DNA of 41,355 nt from NCBI GenBank assembly GCA_038891035.1, contig JAWAEW010000010.1:1-41355 (forward strand), written 5' to 3'. The notes under the pieces are model-generated. The model worked only from the letters and a program-made list of their open reading frames with translations. It had not been told where the DNA came from and searched no databases. The number at the start of each line of letters is the position of its first letter. Positions within the stretch are counted from its first letter, which is position 1. Positions 37,943 to 41,355 of the stretch are shown in pieces. This stretch comes from UBA10161 sp038891035 (GTDB lineage Archaea > Micrarchaeota > Micrarchaeia > Anstonellales > Anstonellaceae). Both the position numbers and the translations under genes were made by a program.

Positions 37943-40765
37943 ATGAAAGGAATAAACGTAAAGAAGATAGCGGCCTTTGCAGGCGCAGCTGTCCTCTTTG
38001 GCGCAAGCGTGGCTGTTGCCGACGTGGTTTATGGCAACACTCAGCTTGTTGACCAGAATGGGCAGCCGACTGTGAAAGTCGTTGTCGGAAGCAAAGCTGC
38101 AATCACCGACGGTGTGGCAGCTGCCAACATCGCGGCAAGGATTGCAAATGAAGCATACAAGAGCTCGACTCTGACTGCAGCACTTTCTGGCCAGGCAACA
38201 TGCAGCCTTGGCACAGACACCGCAACTGGATCCTGCAGCGTAGTCGAGAACAGCAAGAAGGTGGTTCTGGAAGTAGTAGTTCCAGGCCAAGTTGCAGGAA
38301 CCTACACCTTCAAGACCCTGATAACTGACACAATTGACAGAACACTGGCAAATCGTATCGCAACCGGCTCTGAAGAAACTTATTCTACTAGCATGACCGC
38401 CTCTGATACATCTGGGACCCTTCCATCACCACTAAGAGGCTCAAAAGAGTCTGCAGGTGACCAGGCAAGGTTGTTTCAGATAGGAGGCAACCTTTTCAAT
38501 GGGTTTGCTCCCTTCAGTGTAGTAGATAATCAAGGAGGTACAGGCTATTCAACCTATACAGAGGAACAATCCTTCTGGGTAGGAAGTGATGAGGGAGCAG
38601 TTCGGTTCTCAGAGTATGAGGGGGACGTTGTAGTAGATAAGTTGAGTGCGGTTGCTTATCAAGTAAGATTTACTGGCAATGATTACGGAATTCCTGTTTG
38701 TACAGGAACTCTGCCATCCAATTCATCAGATGACTGGGCAAGCTGCTCTTCGAATTCACCTGCAAGAACAGATAGGCACAGGGTAAAAGTCAAGTTCCTG
38801 GGAGAAGAATGGATTATCTCCTCTATGGACAGCGGAAATGCAGACATTCAGAATAGTTATGGAGTTGTTGCTGGTGGAGAGATTAAGCTTGCAAAAGAGG
38901 CAAAGTACGGAATCATCAATGTTGGTCAGTCCCTTGATGCAGGAAACTTCAAGGTAAAATTGGCAGATATCTCAGTTGCAACTGGTGCAACCAATGAACA
39001 CCCAGCAATCATAGACATTTTGGATGCAAATGATCAAGTGGTAGGGCAAATAACAGTAAATGAAGGCGAAACATATTCATACACCCAGCCAGGAACTTCA
39101 AATACAATAAAAATACATGTATACAAGACCGCACCTGGTTTCACTCTCAGTGCAAAGTGGGCAGAAATGGCAATCTACACTGATGAAATCACACTCAAAA
39201 ATAATGCAAGATACAATTTAGCATCCTCTTCAGATCCGAACTACAAAGACCTTGAAGTTAGCCTGCTTTGGAAGAACAGAGACGCAACTACCAATAGCTC
39301 AAGAGCAGATCATTTACGCAGCATTGTGCTTTACCAATATCAAAACTTTAATGCTCTCAAATCAGGTGACGTATATAACTTCCCGAAAGCCGATCCGAAA
39401 TTCAAATTAACTTACCAAGGACTTGACCTTGAAGAAAATGACTATGTATCAGTAACCTTAGTGCCTGTGAGGGAAACATCCTTCAAGGTTTCAAAAACGC
39501 CAGGTGACCACCAAGCATGTAACGATACTGTAGAATATGTCAATGCCAGACTAATAAAAATCAGTGTACCAGACAAACTCTTGAGCGGTGGAGATGACCT
39601 GATTGATGGAAGCAACCAATACGACCACATCTACTTTGACCCAATTGGGTTGGTAGGTAATGCATCCAACACAAGCCAACCTGCAACCCAGTTCAACTCT
39701 ACCGTGACAGGTTTATCCGGCCTTACTTCATCAAATCACGGAAATTATTCTTTCACCAATACATCCGCCTGGAAACCCGTAGTCTTCTGGCAAAACAGCG
39801 ACACTTCCACCACGTGCTATAATTGGAAGCCAGTCCAAAATGGTTTCAATGGTAATACTGGAGATTCTGTAAGATTTGATACACTTGGTGAAACCAACAA
39901 CATTGGAAGAATATATTTTGCAAATAACAGTAGCAATACCAACCTTCTTGGTGCAAGTCCTGCTACTTTCCAAGCAGCAATAGTGTTTTCCGAGGATGCA
40001 GGTAAAGTAAATGGAACTGCCAACAATGCGGTGTACTTTGCAATTCCGTTCGTAGTAACAGATACACAAACTGTTTCAGACACTGGCACCTTCAGATTCC
40101 TCCAAACCGGCTCTACAACAAAGAAGATCTATTATAAAGGAGTGCAGGGTGCAGATCCTGCCAGCGAGTACGCTTCTGCTGGAGGCAGAGACCTCAAGTT
40201 TATCACTGAGCGCGGCACAGTAATTTCTGATATCGTATCGACTCAAGTGTCCTTCAAGGCAGCCAAGAAGGTCGGAATGCCAACCTTCCAGTTTGCATTT
40301 GCGGATGTTGCAGCTGCTTCATCTGCAAATGAATACACCATGAAGGTTGGTGACAGCCAAGTGTTTGGCGGAGTGACTGTCAAGGTAAAGGCAATTGATG
40401 CAACCTGTGGCGGTTCCTTCGTAGCACCTGGTGGACAGCCGACCTGCAGTGTGGATACCAGCGGCCTTTCTGCAGTAATCAAGCCGGACAACACGCCATC
40501 AGTTGAAGTCAGCCAGCCAGTCAAGCTTTCAAGCAAGCTGGTTGTGCTTGACAGCGAAGCAAGCGCAGTTGGTCCAGTAATTACTGTAGGAGGTCCTGAG
40601 GTCAACACAGTGACCCGTGCAGCACTTGAGGCCTCTGATGTGGACTTCAACACCACACCAGTGGTTGTCAAGGAAATCGGCAACAAGATTGTGGTTGCTG
40701 GAAAGACTGCACAGGACACCTTGGCAGCAGCAGACCAGTTCCTTGCTGGCATTCAGAGGAAGTAA
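37943..40765 (+). CDS. S-layer protein
   Basis: A 940-residue secreted surface-layer protein. Residues 1-26 are the signal peptide (KKIAAFAGAAVLFGASVAVA). YGNTQLVDQNGQPTVKVVVG and the alanine-rich AAANIAARIANEA that follow are the conserved N-terminal block of methanococcal-type S-layer proteins. The end (GPVITVGGPEVNTVTRAALE, then AGKTAQDTLAAADQFLAGIQ) is the conserved C-terminal block. The ~600 residues between them are beta-rich and contain about ten N-x-S/T sequons and five cysteine pairs or near-pairs, fitting N-glycosylation and disulfides. It would be exported by Sec, form the cell-wall lattice, and be the likely target of the glycan genes in the window. GGTG 5 nt before the ATG; promoter and leader are described separately. 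Confidence 0.93.
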   Translation: MKGINVKKIAAFAGAAVLFGASVAVADVVYGNTQLVDQNGQPTVKVVVGSKAAITDGVAAANIAARIANEAYKSSTLTAALSGQATCSLGTDTATGSCSVVENSKKVVLEVVVPGQVAGTYTFKTLITDTIDRTLANRIATGSEETYSTSMTASDTSGTLPSPLRGSKESAGDQARLFQIGGNLFNGFAPFSVVDNQGGTGYSTYTEEQSFWVGSDEGAVRFSEYEGDVVVDKLSAVAYQVRFTGNDYGIPVCTGTLPSNSSDDWASCSSNSPARTDRHRVKVKFLGEEWIISSMDSGNADIQNSYGVVAGGEIKLAKEAKYGIINVGQSLDAGNFKVKLADISVATGATNEHPAIIDILDANDQVVGQITVNEGETYSYTQPGTSNTIKIHVYKTAPGFTLSAKWAEMAIYTDEITLKNNARYNLASSSDPNYKDLEVSLLWKNRDATTNSSRADHLRSIVLYQYQNFNALKSGDVYNFPKADPKFKLTYQGLDLEENDYVSVTLVPVRETSFKVSKTPGDHQACNDTVEYVNARLIKISVPDKLLSGGDDLIDGSNQYDHIYFDPIGLVGNASNTSQPATQFNSTVTGLSGLTSSNHGNYSFTNTSAWKPVVFWQNSDTSTTCYNWKPVQNGFNGNTGDSVRFDTLGETNNIGRIYFANNSSNTNLLGASPATFQAAIVFSEDAGKVNGTANNAVYFAIPFVVTDTQTVSDTGTFRFLQTGSTTKKIYYKGVQGADPASEYASAGGRDLKFITERGTVISDIVSTQVSFKAAKKVGMPTFQFAFADVAAASSANEYTMKVGDSQVFGGVTVKVKAIDATCGGSFVAPGGQPTCSVDTSGLSAVIKPDNTPSVEVSQPVKLSSKLVVLDSEASAVGPVITVGGPEVNTVTRAALEASDVDFNTTPVVVKEIGNKIVVAGKTAQDTLAAADQFLAGIQRK

Positions 40766-40774
40766 GCCTTAAGC

Positions 40775-40829
40775 TTGGGGCGTGCGCAAGTGCGCCCCAA
40801 CCCCCTTCTTTTTTTATTTTTGTTTTTTG
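40775..40829 (+). terminator. Hairpin plus T-tract terminator after S-layer gene
   Basis: TTGGGGCG (40775-40782) pairs perfectly with CGCCCCAA (40793-40800) around a 10-nt loop. A T-rich tract with runs of 7, 5 and 6 T follows to 40829. This is the only strong hairpin-type terminator in the window, suited to a very highly transcribed gene. Confidence 0.85.
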
Positions 40830-40842
40830 CAAAAAAGAAGCT

Positions 40843-40850
40843 ATTTAAAT
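40843..40850 (+). promoter_or_regulatory. TATA box for gene at 40873
   Basis: ATTTAAAT centred at 40846.5 lies 26-27 nt before the ATG at 40873, giving a leaderless mRNA. Confidence 0.65.
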
Positions 40851-40872
40851 TTGGCTTTCATAGCATTTGAGC

Positions 40873-41355
40873 ATGAAAGAAGCATTTTTTGTTTTAGCAT
40901 TTGCAGCACTCCTTGCCGCAGATATTTCCACTTACCTTTACCCTTATGAGAATGCCTCTTCGATAAGCTACATAACTTTCAATTCCTCGTTTGGAACTGC
41001 AAAGATTGCAACAGTAGCAGGCCAGGAAATTTTGCTTTTGCTAAATGAGGATGTAGTTTCTGACAAAGAAAAGATCAAATCAATAATTTCAGAATACTAT
41101 ACAAAAACGTTTTATCCTTCCAATTCTGAGCTTGAGCGGCTTTATAGCTATTTTATTTCGTTCAACGAAAGCAGGAACACTAAAACAAGATTCGGTCCTG
41201 CAGAAAAAGTCTGCCTAACTCAAGGTACCTTACTTGCATCGCATCCTTGCAATACGCTTGTAGAATGCCTCAAGACTGCTACTTTAATTTGCTCCTTGAG
41301 TGGCGCACAAGGTTGTGAGCCTGACTATTTGTCCATCCATATATTGAACTATTCT
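40873..41355 (+). CDS. Secreted cysteine-containing protein, partial (C-terminus off window)
   Basis: The frame is open for 161 codons from the ATG at 40873 to the window edge. Residues 1-17 (MKEAFFVLAFAALLAAD) are a signal peptide or membrane anchor. The rest, up to the edge, is outside the cell and includes a cluster of five cysteines (positions in KVCLTQGTLLASHPCNTLVE, LKTATLICSLSGAQGCEP and one between them) that probably form disulfides. The overall look, a short mixed domain followed by a Cys-rich segment, recalls surface proteins common in small-genome archaea, but I cannot name the family. It follows the S-layer terminator by 43 nt and has its own promoter. Confidence 0.75.
   Translation, partial: MKEAFFVLAFAALLAADISTYLYPYENASSISYITFNSSFGTAKIATVAGQEILLLLNEDVVSDKEKIKSIISEYYTKTFYPSNSELERLYSYFISFNESRNTKTRFGPAEKVCLTQGTLLASHPCNTLVECLKTATLICSLSGAQGCEPDYLSIHILNYS

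Noticed and set aside
40243..40752. 169-codon minus-strand frame opposite the S-layer C-terminus
   Set aside because: Low-complexity Ser/Thr/Pro/Ala mirror of the S-layer gene.
1..41355. CRISPR arrays, tRNA genes and insertion sequences
   Set aside because: Intergenic regions are too short for arrays and show no regular repeats, cloverleaf pattern with a T-loop, transposase motifs or terminal inverted repeats.

Overview
The window looks archaeal. It carries archaeal or eukaryote-like information genes (Spt5 with NGN and KOW domains, SecE/Sec61-gamma, uL11), archaeal FtsZ, archaeal isoprenoid-lipid enzymes (class II HMG-CoA reductase, a UbiA-type DGGGP synthase), an AMP phosphorylase, and an S-layer protein with the conserved N- and C-terminal blocks known from methanococci and several DPANN-like lineages. 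Many first genes have a TTTAAA or TTTATA box centred 23-28 nt before the start codon, which means leaderless mRNAs. Downstream operon genes use a GGTG Shine-Dalgarno sequence about 5 nt before ATG, GTG or TTG. Very tight packing and many short uncharacterised membrane proteins suggest a small-genome archaeon of the DPANN or Micrarchaeota/Diapherotrites kind. That placement is a guess from gene style; no phylogeny was run.

Layout. 1-5.5 kb: surface-glycan precursor genes (two sugar nucleotidyltransferases, a Wzx-like flippase, a GlmM-type mutase), with an AEC transporter and an ACT-domain regulator between them. 5.5-7.5 kb: a first HerA/FtsK-type ATPase with a charged tail. 7.5-13.1 kb (minus strand): an overlapping five-gene operon of agmatinase, HMG-CoA reductase, a large membrane protein, a MraY/WecA-like phosphosugar transferase and an NDP-sugar epimerase. 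It diverges from the DGGGP synthase gene across one shared TATA box. 14-16.4 kb: purC, purE, a TrmI-like methyltransferase and rpl11. 16.4-18.8 kb: a secreted beta-propeller protein and a small unknown protein. 18.8-22.3 kb (minus strand): spt5, secE, ftsZ, AMP phosphorylase and a free-standing 5S rRNA gene with its own promoter. 22.4-24.9 kb: a helical orphan and a GT4-type glycosyltransferase.

24.97-33.8 kb holds the most interesting block, a probable eight-gene operon. It contains a two-TM protein resembling the N-terminal part of archaeal VirB4-like proteins, a HerA/VirB4-type ATPase with an extra C-terminal helical module, a free-standing 98-residue copy of that module, a zinc-ribbon two-TM protein, a coiled-coil/winged-helix protein, an 861-residue bitopic protein with a large external part, a glycosyltransferase and a GH57 glycosidase. 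I read it as an uncharacterised ATP-driven envelope machine linked to glycan handling. After a minus-strand unknown comes a 906-residue tandem AAA+ ATPase whose N-terminal third is membrane-embedded. The window ends with the S-layer gene, which has a structured 5' leader (hairpin, possible pseudoknot, possible 15-codon leader peptide) and a strong terminator, and then a truncated secreted protein.

No gene-free stretch exceeds 300 bases; the longest is the 253-base S-layer leader and promoter region. No tRNA, CRISPR array, insertion sequence, integrase or att site was seen.
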